Positions 25,108 to 35,823 of a DNA stretch of 46,050 nucleotides are shown here, in pieces; position 1 is the stretch's first letter; each line of letters begins with the position of its first letter. The notes beneath the pieces are model-generated. The model did not search any database. It had not been told where the DNA came from and was given only the letters and a program-made list of their open reading frames with translations. The stretch covers positions 1 to 46,050 of the forward strand of contig CANQZC010000010.1 in NCBI GenBank assembly GCA_947628235.1. Direction: 5' to 3'. Source of the stretch: an uncultured Bacilli bacterium. GTDB taxonomy: Bacteria > Bacillota_I > Bacilli_A > RF39 > UBA660. Both the position numbers and the translations under genes were made by a program.

Positions 25108-25127
25108 TATGCACACTCTTGTGCATA
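25108..25127. promoter_or_regulatory. Palindrome in the nifJ leader
   Basis: TATGCACA-N4-TGTGCATA, a perfect 8-bp inverted repeat, lies about 15 nt after the predicted transcript start and about 20 nt before the ATG. It fits either a repressor operator or a 5' hairpin. It has no T tail, so it is not a terminator. Confidence 0.55.
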
Positions 25128-25148
25128 CTCTATTTTTTATCTAATGAC

Positions 25149-25154
25149 ATTATA
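25149..25154 (-). promoter_or_regulatory. -10 element of nifJ
   Basis: TATAAT in the minus direction, about 62 nt before the ATG; the -35 position is T-rich and weak. Confidence 0.5.
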
Positions 25155-25167
25155 CCATAAACTGTCC

Positions 25168-25192
25168 AAAAAAAAGATAATAAATATTATCT
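25168..25192 (-). terminator. Terminator of the PFL-like gene
   Basis: AGATAATA/TATTATCT stem with a 2-nt loop followed by eight T in the minus direction. Confidence 0.7.
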
Positions 25193-25194
25193 TT

Positions 25195-27420
25195 TTATAA
25201 ATCTTCATGAAATGTTCGACTAATTAGTTCTTCTTGTTGATTTTTCGTTAGTTGTTGAAAGCGAACTCCACATTCCGCATAACGAACAATCAACTTTGGA
25301 TACTTCTCAGGATTCTTAAAAGCATTCAATAATTGATTCTTCGAAACAACATTGATATTTAAGTGTTCCCCACCCTTTTTAAAATACTCTGTTACCAGAC
25401 TAATAATATTTTGAACTCTCTCTCCTTCCTTTTCCCCTAACGCATTAGGAGAAATAGAGAAATTGTTCGTAATTCCATCTTCACAAATCACTTTATAAGG
25501 AATTTCAGAAACACTTTCTAAAGAGGCTTTGGCTCCAGAAATATCCATCCCGTTCGAAGGACAGGCTCCTGGAGAGAATGGCTCAAAGGCCTTTCTTCCA
25601 TCTGGTGTAGCGCCTGTTGCTTGTCCATAGAAGACATGATCTGCAATCGTTTGAAGAGAAACTCTCGCATTGGCATTACGATAAAGATGTTCTCCACTTA
25701 AACTTTTCATAAATAACTTCATAATATCAGACGCTAATTTATCTACTTTTGGTTCCTTATTTCCATATCGTGGAAATTCTTTTTCTATTTGGTATCCAGT
25801 AATGAATCCTTCTTCATCACGAATCACTTTGACACCACCATAACGAATAGCCGATAAGGAATCCGCTACCGTAGCTAGACCAGTTATACCAAAAGACATC
25901 TTTCTTTCTACTACGGTATCTAAAAATGCCATAGGAGCTGATTCATATCCATATTTATCATGCATATAATGCACAATACTTAAGGCATCAACATAAACTT
26001 TAATAAACTTATTCATAATCTTTACAAAGTCTTGAACTACTTTTTGATACTCTAGTTTTTCGCCTGTAATCTCTTCAATTCCCTCTACCATCAATTCTTT
26101 CGTTACTTCATCTTTTCCACCATGAAGGGCATAAAGAAGTGCTTTTGGTAGATTAATACTTGCTCCATAATAAATCATTTGACTTCCTAATTTTACCGGA
26201 GAAGAGCATCCTACAATGGCATAATCTCTACCATAGATAGGACGAATTAAATCATCATTGACAAATTGAATCACATGCGTATCAATCGCTAATTTACCGA
26301 CATACTTCTGGAATGGTTCTGGTAATTTAGAAGACCAGAGAATCACAAAATTAGGTTCCGGAGAAGAATCTAGATTCTTTAATGTATTTAAGAATCGATA
26401 AGAGGTTTTGGTGACAAAAGATTTCTTATCATCACACATTCCTCCAATTGCCTCCGTAATCCATGTAGGGTCGCCAATTAAAATTTCTCGATGATCATTT
26501 TTTCTCAAATGACGAACTAAGCGTAACTTAACCACTAATTGATCTACTAATTCTTGGGCTCCTTCTTCTGTTAGAAGACCATTCCTGATATCTCTTTCAA
26601 TATAGATATCTAAGAAAGTAGCAGTTCTTCCAAAAGAATTAATAGCGCCATTATTTTGTTTTACCGTTGCTAGATAAGCAAAGTATACCCATTGAAAAGC
26701 TTCTTTGGCATTCGCTGCTGGTTTAGAAATATCAATTCCATAGCGTGATGCCATCCATTTGATATCTTCTAAAGCCTTGATTTGTTCTTGTACCTCTTCT
26801 CTCGTACGAATCATCGCAAAGTTCATAGGCTTTGTTAATTTTTGTAAATCTTTTTTCTTTCGCGTAATTAAGTAGTCAGCTCCATAAAGCGCAAGACGGC
26901 GATAATCTCCTAACACTTTTCCTCTTCCATATTCTTCTGGAAGAGACGCTAATACTTTTTGATGACGATATTTTAAAATTTCATCCGAATAAGCATCTAA
27001 GATTCCTTCTTGATAGGTCTTATGATATTCTTGATATTTCTCTTCTATTTCTTTATTCATTTGATATCCATAAGAATGAACGGCATCTTTCATAGCCGCA
27101 ATGCCTCCTTGTGGATTCATCATTCTTTTTAAGGGTTCATCTGTTTGTAGTCCAAAAATAACTTCGTTTTTCTTATCGATATAGCCAGGATCAAAATTAT
27201 CTATTCCGGCAATTTCTTCCGTGTCAATGTCTAACACTTTCGTAACTGCTTCTTTTTCTAATAGTTTTTGACATCTACTCCACAATTTTACTGTCTTTTT
27301 AGAACTTCGTACTAAAAACTTTTCCGTTTCACAATACTCTTGGTAATTATTGATAATAAAGTCTTCGACATTGATTTTCTTTTTCCATGTCTCGCCTTCG
27401 AATCCATTCCATTCGTTCAT
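25195..27420 (-). CDS. Pyruvate formate-lyase homologue lacking the radical Gly
   Basis: 741 aa aligning with PflB over its full length (NPQGGIAAM, SSPEPNFVILWSSKLP, IQFVNDDLIRP, RDYAIVGCSSP, FSPGACPSNG). Active PFL converts pyruvate and CoA to acetyl-CoA and formate using a glycyl radical and two adjacent Cys. Here the CC pair reads Gly404-Cys405. The radical loop RVSGYAVRF reads RYAECGVRF, with Glu716 where Gly734 of E. coli PFL sits; both are 26 residues from the C-terminus, so no gap is needed. The nearest Gly is two residues later. PFL activity by the known mechanism is not expected. No pflA activase is nearby. Start: ATG 27420 with GAGAGGTGA, not the upstream ATG at 27450, which overlaps the -10. 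It may be a pseudoenzyme or an unusual relative; the frame is fully intact. Confidence 0.88.
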   Translation of the reverse strand: MNEWNGFEGETWKKKINVEDFIINNYQEYCETEKFLVRSSKKTVKLWSRCQKLLEKEAVTKVLDIDTEEIAGIDNFDPGYIDKKNEVIFGLQTDEPLKRMMNPQGGIAAMKDAVHSYGYQMNKEIEEKYQEYHKTYQEGILDAYSDEILKYRHQKVLASLPEEYGRGKVLGDYRRLALYGADYLITRKKKDLQKLTKPMNFAMIRTREEVQEQIKALEDIKWMASRYGIDISKPAANAKEAFQWVYFAYLATVKQNNGAINSFGRTATFLDIYIERDIRNGLLTEEGAQELVDQLVVKLRLVRHLRKNDHREILIGDPTWITEAIGGMCDDKKSFVTKTSYRFLNTLKNLDSSPEPNFVILWSSKLPEPFQKYVGKLAIDTHVIQFVNDDLIRPIYGRDYAIVGCSSPVKLGSQMIYYGASINLPKALLYALHGGKDEVTKELMVEGIEEITGEKLEYQKVVQDFVKIMNKFIKVYVDALSIVHYMHDKYGYESAPMAFLDTVVERKMSFGITGLATVADSLSAIRYGGVKVIRDEEGFITGYQIEKEFPRYGNKEPKVDKLASDIMKLFMKSLSGEHLYRNANARVSLQTIADHVFYGQATGATPDGRKAFEPFSPGACPSNGMDISGAKASLESVSEIPYKVICEDGITNNFSISPNALGEKEGERVQNIISLVTEYFKKGGEHLNINVVSKNQLLNAFKNPEKYPKLIVRYAECGVRFQQLTKNQQEELISRTFHEDL

Positions 27421-27448
27421 CTTTTCACCTCTCGGATAGTTTACACAC

Positions 27449-27454
27449 ATTATA
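27449..27454 (-). promoter_or_regulatory. -10 element of the PFL-like gene
   Basis: TATAAT in the minus direction, about 28 nt before ATG 27420; weak -35. Confidence 0.5.
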
Positions 27455-27485
27455 TCATGTTTTTTGTAAAAAGAAAAATGTTCTC

Positions 27486-29528
<2,043 letters not shown>

Positions 29529-29530
<2 letters not shown>

Positions 29531-29810
29531 ATATCTTTTGATCTAAATATTGTCCAATAATGTTTTTAGCAACTTCTAAGTATACCAATTCTGCTTCTAA
29601 GAAATCATCTTCCGAAGTATGTTCTCCATCTAAATCATTAATCTCTCTACTTCTTAAAAATTTTAAAGGGATTTGTTCCTGGTCCGCTAATTGTTCAAAG
29701 ACAGCAATTAATTCTTTAGTAGAATTAATAATTTCTTCTCTTTTCTCAGGAATATTTAGTTTTTTATAAGCTTCCATATATTCATTAAAGGCTTGATTTA
29801 CTTCTTCCAT
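29529..29810 (-). CDS. Hypothetical protein, 93 aa
   Basis: A small acidic, mostly helical protein I do not recognise (MEEVNQAFNEYMEAYKK to IIGQYLDQKI). The frame opens at 29840, but the ATG at 29810 comes one base after the stop of the upstream 29812 gene and follows AAGGAAA, so it is chosen. No membrane helix. It is cotranscribed and probably translationally coupled with the 354-aa gene, which suggests a joint role. Confidence 0.7.
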
Positions 29811-29811
29811 A

Positions 29812-30876
29812 TTACCGTTTCCTTCCTTGATATAGATCATCTATTTCTTCTGTTGTCATACTCTCCATTTGAAGTTTATCAGGGTTCATTTTACGATGGA
29901 AGAACTTCCAGAAAGAACTCTTTGCTTGATAACGCGCTCTGGCTTGGTCAATGGCTTTTTGGTGTTTTTCGGTAGCTTGTCTTTCTTTAGAAAGTTCGTC
30001 TTCAATAGCGACAATCTCCTCTAAGATAGCAGTTGCTTTTTCAGATACGACCGCTAAATTATGATATCTTTCTTGTAGTTCATAAATTCTTCTTAACCGT
30101 TCCATGATTCTATCATCGACATCATAACTTACCAACTTATCTAAGAATTTCCCCTTTCCATTGATAAAGTCCCAATCTCTTACAAAGTACTTTCCTACAA
30201 CAGAAAGTAAATCATCTACATATTGAGATTGCGCTTCCGCTAAAGCTTTCTCATCTTTTTCATAAAGTGGTTTCTTTCCTAAAGAACCAGAGCTCATTCC
30301 TTCAGAAATATAATCTCCATTTCGATAAGTAACATGATCATGCATATAGATAGGATCAATTCCAAGGAAGTGAACCCCCGCTTTGGTTTGTTTTTCAATC
30401 TCAAAGTTTCCTGTTGCCGCTATAATATCATCCATCGCTGCCTCACTTAATTTTTCTTGTGGTTGAAATTGAGAAGAAAACTTCAAGGCAGCAGCTTCAT
30501 CTCTTAATTTTCCTAATTCTTGTAGCATGTGAATCATTGGACCCTTATCCGTAAATTTTGGCATATATCTTTTTTCCAAAACATCCATTAAAAGGTCTAA
30601 CTCAAAGTAAAGAGGAACAGAAGTCTTTTCTTTTCCAATCTCTGAACCGACATAAATTCGATCTTTATTGAATTCTCCTCCTAAGATTTCCTGTTTAGAA
30701 GGTGATGCGATTAATGTCTTTAATCTTTCCATCGTATCTTCTACATAACCTAGTACTTCTCTAGTAAGTCCCATATCTCCATGCATTGTTTTATAGACTC
30801 TAGATAACAAAGAAGACATCTCTTTTTCTATCGCATTTCTTTGTTCTTCAATTTCTACATAACCATAATCTTTCAT
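29812..30876 (-). CDS. Hypothetical protein, 354 aa
   Basis: A soluble helical protein without recognised family. An N-terminal coiled-coil-like part (YVEIEEQRNAIEKEMSSLL), a central globular segment (YVGSEIGKEKTSVPLYFELD; VHFLGIDPIYMHDHVTYRNGD) and a C-terminal coiled coil (about 255-320, AILEEIVAIEDELSKERQATE), ending in a basic tail with FWKFFHRKMNPDK. Strong ribosome site AGGAGGG and near-consensus promoter. First of a two-gene unit. Confidence 0.75.
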   Translation of the reverse strand: MKDYGYVEIEEQRNAIEKEMSSLLSRVYKTMHGDMGLTREVLGYVEDTMERLKTLIASPSKQEILGGEFNKDRIYVGSEIGKEKTSVPLYFELDLLMDVLEKRYMPKFTDKGPMIHMLQELGKLRDEAAALKFSSQFQPQEKLSEAAMDDIIAATGNFEIEKQTKAGVHFLGIDPIYMHDHVTYRNGDYISEGMSSGSLGKKPLYEKDEKALAEAQSQYVDDLLSVVGKYFVRDWDFINGKGKFLDKLVSYDVDDRIMERLRRIYELQERYHNLAVVSEKATAILEEIVAIEDELSKERQATEKHQKAIDQARARYQAKSSFWKFFHRKMNPDKLQMESMTTEEIDDLYQGRKR

Positions 30877-30903
30877 ATTCCCTCCTATGATTTTTCTACT
30901 TTC

Positions 30904-30932
30904 ATTATACCTTAGTTTTTTAGGAAAGGCAA
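30904..30932 (-). promoter_or_regulatory. Promoter of the 29812/29529 unit
   Basis: Minus-strand TTGCCT (30927-30932), 17-bp spacer, TATAAT (30904-30909). Confidence 0.7.
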
Positions 30933-30963
30933 AGATTCTTCAAAGAGGTTGTCAAAAGAATGT

Positions 30964-30993
30964 AAAAACTGTAATGAAATCATTACAGTTTTT
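30964..30993 (-). terminator. Terminator of valS
   Basis: AAAAACTGTAATG/CATTACAGTTTTT, a 13-bp stem with a 4-nt loop, two bases past the valS stop. Confidence 0.9.
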
Positions 30994-30995
30994 GA

Positions 30996-33527
30996 TTAAG
31001 AATTCTTTAAAATTTCTAAACGCTCTTTTTCTTCCGCTAATTTTTTACGGTCCATCTCTACAATATTTTGAGGAGCTTTTTGAACATAGTTTTCATTCTT
31101 TAAAAGATTTTCTCTTCGTTGAATAGATTCTTCTAGTTTCTTTATCTCTTCCATTTTTCTACCATCGTCTTCTTTGACTCCCTCATCATAATAAGTAATA
31201 TCAATAAATTTAGATTTATAATTTTGGGTGAGAGAAAGAGTTTCCCCATGGAAGAGATTCTCTTTGGTAATCTTTAACTGAGAAGTATAGATTTCCTCTA
31301 AAGAAGAATCTACTTGATAACTTACTTTCGCTTGTTTGGTAATATGGTTCGTAGCTTTCATATTACGAATTTGAACGATATCTTCTAATACCTTATCTAA
31401 AGTTTCTTTTTCCTCTTCAAAGATGTATTTCTTCTCTACTTTTGGATAAGAACTAATCATAATAGATTCTTTTTCTTTGATTGGTAACATCTGATAAATT
31501 TCTTCTGTTACATAAGGCATAGATGGGTGTAACATCTTAACAATATCCGTTAATACTTTAAGAAGAACACTCTTATTGGTATTTGACATATCCTTCTTAG
31601 AAAGTTCAATATACCAATCACAGAAATCATTCCAAATAAAACTATATAGTGTATTTCCAACATTGTGGAAATCATAAGTATCCATATTTTTACGAACTTC
31701 TAAAATGGTATTTTCTAACTTTGTAAGAATCCATTTATCTGCCAAAGATAAATTTTTGAGAGTGTATTCTTTTTCTGTAAATCCTTCTAAATTCATAAGA
31801 ACAAAACGAGAAGCATTCCATAGTTTATTGATGAAGTTCCAAGTAGATTTTACTTTTTCTTCATCGTATCGTAAGTCTGCTCCAGGAGCAGAATTCGTTG
31901 TTAAGAAGAAACGGAGAGCATCACATCCATATTCTTCAATGACATCCATAGGATCAACACCATTTCCTAAAGATTTACTCATCTTTCTTCCCTCTTTATC
32001 ACGAATAAGTCCATGAATTAAGCAATCTTGGAAAGGTCTTTGATTCGTAAATTTTAAGCCTTGGAAAGTCATTCTGTTTACCCAGAAAGGAATAATATCA
32101 TATCCAGTTACTAAACAGTTATTTGGATAATATCTTTGATAATCAGGAGTTTCTTCTGGCCATCCTAAAGTCGCAAAAGGCCATAATGCACTACTAAACC
32201 AAGTATCTAGTACATCGTTATCTTGAACCCATCCTTCTCCTTTTGGAGGTTTCATTCCTACATATACTTCTTCCCCTTTATACCAAGCAGGAATACGATG
32301 TCCCCACCAAAGTTGTCTAGAAATACACCAATCATAAGTAATTTCCATCCAGTGATTCATCGTCTTTTCATAATGTGGTGGGACAAAATTTACTTTACTA
32401 GATTTCTTCTTTTGATTCTCTAAAACTCTATCCGCTAATGGTCTCATCTTTACAAACCATTGTTTTGATAGATAAGGTTCTACTACGGCATCTGTTCTTT
32501 CACTATGACCAACACTATGTACCATTGGCTCAATCGAAATTAAAATTCCTTGTTTTTTTAAGTCCTTTACAAGCGCTTCTCTACATTCTTCTCTCGTCAT
32601 TCCTTGATACTGACCAGCATTTTCATTCATCGTAGCGTCTTCATTCATAACGACAATTCTCTCTAGATTGTGTCTATTTCCTACTTCAAAGTCATTAGGA
32701 TCATGAGCAGGTGTAATCTTAACGACACCGGTTCCAAATTCAGGGTCAGCATGTTCATCTCCAACGATAGGAATTAGTTTATTGACAACTGGTAAAATAA
32801 CATTCTTTCCAATGAGGTGCTTATACCGTTCATCTTTAGGATTAACGGCAACTGCCGTATCACCAAACATCGTCTCCGGACGAGTGGTTGCAACATCTAG
32901 ATATTCTTCACTACCCTCTATAAAATACTTTAAATGATAGAAGGCTCCTTCATCCTCTTTATAGATAACCTCCTCATTTGAAAGCGCTGTTTTGGCAACA
33001 GGATCCCAGTTAATAATTCTCTCCCCACGATAGATTAATCCTTCTTCATAAAGACGAACAAAAACAGTCTTTACAGCTCTTGTTAAATTTTCATCTAAAG
33101 TGAATGCTTCTTTACGGTAATCTAGACTGAGTCCTAGTTTAGCCCATTGTTTACGAATATTTTCAGAATATTCATGAGTCCAATCCCAACAAGCTTTTAA
33201 GAATCCTTCTCTACCAAGTTCATACTTATCAATTCCTTGCGATTTTAACTTTTGAACTACTTTTGCCTCCGTTGCAATCGCTGCATGATCCATTCCAGGA
33301 AGCCATAAGGTATCATATCCATCCATTCTTTTATAACGGATAATAATATCTTGTAATGTCGTATCCCAAGCATGTCCTAAATGAAGTTTTCCCGTAACAT
33401 TAGGAGGAGGAATCACAATACAATAAGGTTTTAAAGAAAGATCTCCACTTTCAAAGTATCCCTTCTTTTTCCATTCCTCATATTTTCCTTCTTCTACTTT
33501 TTTATGATTATATTTTGTCTCTAACAT
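30996..33527 (-). CDS. valS: Valyl-tRNA synthetase
   Basis: Charges tRNA-Val; class I synthetase. 843 aa, slightly shorter than the usual 880. HIGH motif in [21 protein letters not shown] in [10 protein letters not shown], editing domain with [15 protein letters not shown], the Val-specific block [16 protein letters not shown], and the C-terminal ValRS coiled coil ([18 protein letters not shown] to the end). Ribosome site AAAGGAG is embedded in the end of the 161-aa gene. The pair is downstream of a T-box leader with a Val specifier candidate, so expression should rise when tRNA-Val is uncharged. Confidence 0.98.
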   Translation of the reverse strand: MLETKYNHKKVEEGKYEEWKKKGYFESGDLSLKPYCIVIPPPNVTGKLHLGHAWDTTLQDIIIRYKRMDGYDTLWLPGMDHAAIATEAKVVQKLKSQGIDKYELGREGFLKACWDWTHEYSENIRKQWAKLGLSLDYRKEAFTLDENLTRAVKTVFVRLYEEGLIYRGERIINWDPVAKTALSNEEVIYKEDEGAFYHLKYFIEGSEEYLDVATTRPETMFGDTAVAVNPKDERYKHLIGKNVILPVVNKLIPIVGDEHADPEFGTGVVKITPAHDPNDFEVGNRHNLERIVVMNEDATMNENAGQYQGMTREECREALVKDLKKQGILISIEPMVHSVGHSERTDAVVEPYLSKQWFVKMRPLADRVLENQKKKSSKVNFVPPHYEKTMNHWMEITYDWCISRQLWWGHRIPAWYKGEEVYVGMKPPKGEGWVQDNDVLDTWFSSALWPFATLGWPEETPDYQRYYPNNCLVTGYDIIPFWVNRMTFQGLKFTNQRPFQDCLIHGLIRDKEGRKMSKSLGNGVDPMDVIEEYGCDALRFFLTTNSAPGADLRYDEEKVKSTWNFINKLWNASRFVLMNLEGFTEKEYTLKNLSLADKWILTKLENTILEVRKNMDTYDFHNVGNTLYSFIWNDFCDWYIELSKKDMSNTNKSVLLKVLTDIVKMLHPSMPYVTEEIYQMLPIKEKESIMISSYPKVEKKYIFEEEKETLDKVLEDIVQIRNMKATNHITKQAKVSYQVDSSLEEIYTSQLKITKENLFHGETLSLTQNYKSKFIDITYYDEGVKEDDGRKMEEIKKLEESIQRRENLLKNENYVQKAPQNIVEMDRKKLAEEKERLEILKNS

Positions 33528-33531
33528 TTTC

Positions 33532-34017
33532 TCACTCCTTTTCTTTTACTAATACTTTTTCTTCTAATTTATCCATCGCGGAAAGTAAGGTATAATCCAT
33601 TCGTACTCGTCTTTCCGAAGCTAGTTCTTTTAGTTCATCAAAAGAACGATAATACATTTGAAGATGTTCTTTGGAAGCAGCCGCACGAATTCTATCTTCT
33701 TCTCTTCTTGTAAAATCAGCTAGATAAGCAAAATACGCACGGATTTGAAGCCATTCTGCCTTTTTTAATTTTCCAGAACTACCATCTAGTCTTGGATGCC
33801 GTACCTCTCTCGTAATGAGAGGAAATTTCTTTTCGTCTTGTATCAATTCTTCTAACACAGGTTCTAAATAGGTAAAGTCATTGACATCTATTCCTTCCCT
33901 CATCAAGTAAGGAACAAAAACTTCTGGTCTCTTTCCATAATTAGACTCTAAAAGCAATAACTCTCTAGATGGTGTATAAATTAAATATTTTTCTTTTAGA
34001 ACACGAAAATTTTCCAT
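33532..34017 (-). CDS. Hypothetical protein in the valS T-box operon, 161 aa
   Basis: I do not recognise this charged, helical, soluble protein (segments such as [21 protein letters not shown] and [18 protein letters not shown]). It begins right after the T-box terminator, with a strong AGGGGGAGAG site, and ends four bases before valS. It is therefore the first gene under valine T-box control. It ends in TGA, one of two such stops here. A role in valine metabolism or translation is inference from position only. Confidence 0.8.
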   Translation of the reverse strand: MENFRVLKEKYLIYTPSRELLLLESNYGKRPEVFVPYLMREGIDVNDFTYLEPVLEELIQDEKKFPLITREVRHPRLDGSSGKLKKAEWLQIRAYFAYLADFTRREEDRIRAAASKEHLQMYYRSFDELKELASERRVRMDYTLLSAMDKLEEKVLVKEKE

Positions 34018-34033
34018 CTTACTCTCCCCCTAT

Positions 34034-34262
34034 AAAAAAACACGACTATCGCCAAAAAGGACGAATAGTCGTGGTACCACCTTTATTCATAATCTTTCGA
34101 TTACCTTAAAGCATTAACGCTGCTAACGAAATATCTTACTCTTTTCAGATATCCTTCTCCCAAGCTACCTTCTTTGAATATCCTTTAGAAAAGCTTTCAG
34201 CCGATGACTTTTCCTCTCTACAAAGTATTCTTCAAATACTCCTCTTGTTCCTCAAATTTACA
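34034..34262 (-). promoter_or_regulatory. T-box riboswitch (valine)
   Basis: Minus-strand AGTA, AGAGAG and the T-box core AAGGTGGTACCACG appear in order. A terminator (CACGACTAT... stem, 34041-34051/34062-34073, then seven T) follows. The likely specifier is GUA (34166-34168, context GAAGGTAGC), a Val codon, matching valS downstream. Uncharged tRNA-Val pairing at GGTGG would favour the antiterminator. Confidence 0.92.
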
Positions 34263-34268
34263 AGCAAT

Positions 34269-34297
34269 ATTATAAATGATTTTTTTGGAAATTGCAA
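34269..34297 (-). promoter_or_regulatory. Promoter of the valine T-box operon
   Basis: Minus-strand TTGCAA (34292-34297), 17-bp spacer, TATAAT (34269-34274). It starts 4 nt past the stop of the 34301 gene, which has no terminator of its own, so read-through into the leader is possible. Confidence 0.8.
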
Positions 34298-34300
34298 GGT

Positions 34301-35815
34301 CTATTTTACAATATAAGGCCTATCTGCAGTTCCGTTTCCACCTTCATACTCGGTGTCATGTTTTAAGGAGATCATAGGACGTAATCCTATCTCGGAAGTA
34401 CTACTACTATATGAGTTTTTCGTTGTGATATTTCCATCACTACCACTAATAGTAAATAGATAAATGTAGTAAGCACCTTTAAAGAGTTGCGGACTCATCG
34501 TCCAATAATAAGAACCCGTAGATAGATAGTAGTCTTCATTACTTCCACTCTTTGTAGCGCCTGCATAGATTAATTCATCAACGGTAGGAAGACCAATTGG
34601 ATAAGTAAGTTTTCCATTTCCTCGCGTAGTATCATTTACCGTATAGGCATAAACTTTAGGGCAAGATAAACTTGGTTTTCCCTCTTCAAAGCGAGTATTA
34701 TTTTGAAGACGTAATTCATGCTTACTTGACCCTTCACTATAAGCATTCTTAGAAGGGTCCCCATCTTTAGACCAACTTCCATAAGAAGCAACCGTTAAGT
34801 CGTTACACCATACCGTATCTTCTAATTTATTGGTATAAGAAGTTAAATGAGCTTCATACCACTTATCTAAGGTATCTTTAATAGTAGATGAGGCATCATA
34901 CTTTGTTGGCGTTAATATTTTTTTGACGGTTTCTTCGATATTTTTGCCATCCTTTAGAGGGACAAAATAAATATCTGAACTACCAATATAATAGATATAA
35001 TCTACTTCTGCACAAGATATATCACTAGAACGACAAGTATAATGGTGAGTAGGCGCTACATTATTAAGTACATCATCTACGCTACTACCAGATTGTGGAT
35101 CTACTAAAGTATACTTTCCATTTTCATAAGTAACATCGGTTCCATATTTCCAATCTAATCTATCATCCCTAATTCCTTTATCATCATAAACAAGAAGAGA
35201 ATCACTATCATACATATATCCCATTTGCGCTAAATGAGGATGAGTATGATCACCAGATCCTTTTATGTTCCAATAAATACTTGTCTCTGTTAAAACATCT
35301 TTTCCAGTATTATTACAAGAACCGTTTTTTGGAACACCATCATAAAGTAATTTAATTCCTCCCGTTTCGGTTGTTCTTACAATACGCCAACAATAATTCG
35401 CAAATAAGACATGGTTATTATCGATTGGTCCACGATAGTAGTAAATAGGATAGGTACTCTTTTCTGTAGTGTGGTCCATATAGACCCCTTGTCCATTCTT
35501 ATTATCGCCTTTTGCACGAGAAGTAAAATCTACTCCAGCAGGATCTCTATCGACATATTTACTATTGATATTATCAATAACAGATTGATAAGCAATCGCA
35601 TCAAATAATAATCTACTTCCTCCTGTAAAACCTAGATTAGGATCATACTCTTTTTCTGCTAAAGAAGAAATTACTTTCGAACTTGTTTTATTTAAAGTAG
35701 CTCTTCTAGCAGACATGACAGAAAGCGCTAAAAACATAAGTAATACTGTCAATACTAACATCGTATATAAAATGGCAGAGATTGCAAATCCCCTTTCATC
35801 TCTTCTAATATTCAT
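34301..35815 (-). CDS. Prepilin-like surface protein, copy 2
   Basis: 504 aa. A prepilin-like N-terminus (DERGFAISAILYT, charged then G-F-A-I-S, then a hydrophobic helix about 9-30) lacks the Glu+5 of true type IV pilins. The outer part has a Cys-containing core (FANYCWRIVRTTETGGIKLLY, CNDL, SCPKVYAYT), a YYWTMSPQLFKGAYYIYL segment, EIGLRPMISL and the end GNGTADRPYIV. The C-terminal part resembles lectin-like or FISUMP-type domains of gut Firmicutes surface proteins. Near-duplicate of the gene at 35824 (8-nt gap, AGGTGA site), so cotranscribed. No pilus assembly genes in the window. Role on the cell surface is inferred. Confidence 0.82.
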   Translation of the reverse strand: MNIRRDERGFAISAILYTMLVLTVLLMFLALSVMSARRATLNKTSSKVISSLAEKEYDPNLGFTGGSRLLFDAIAYQSVIDNINSKYVDRDPAGVDFTSRAKGDNKNGQGVYMDHTTEKSTYPIYYYRGPIDNNHVLFANYCWRIVRTTETGGIKLLYDGVPKNGSCNNTGKDVLTETSIYWNIKGSGDHTHPHLAQMGYMYDSDSLLVYDDKGIRDDRLDWKYGTDVTYENGKYTLVDPQSGSSVDDVLNNVAPTHHYTCRSSDISCAEVDYIYYIGSSDIYFVPLKDGKNIEETVKKILTPTKYDASSTIKDTLDKWYEAHLTSYTNKLEDTVWCNDLTVASYGSWSKDGDPSKNAYSEGSSKHELRLQNNTRFEEGKPSLSCPKVYAYTVNDTTRGNGKLTYPIGLPTVDELIYAGATKSGSNEDYYLSTGSYYWTMSPQLFKGAYYIYLFTISGSDGNITTKNSYSSSTSEIGLRPMISLKHDTEYEGGNGTADRPYIVK

Positions 35816-35823
35816 ATTTTCAC

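Noticed and set aside
25108..25127. Rex operator in the nifJ leader
   Set aside because: The arms TATGCACA/TGTGCATA do not fit TTGTTAA/TTAACAA or the TTGTGAA form.
25195..27420. Annotating the gene as an active pyruvate formate-lyase
   Set aside because: The radical Gly and one of the paired Cys are replaced, and the C-terminal alignment is gap-free, so no simple shift restores them.
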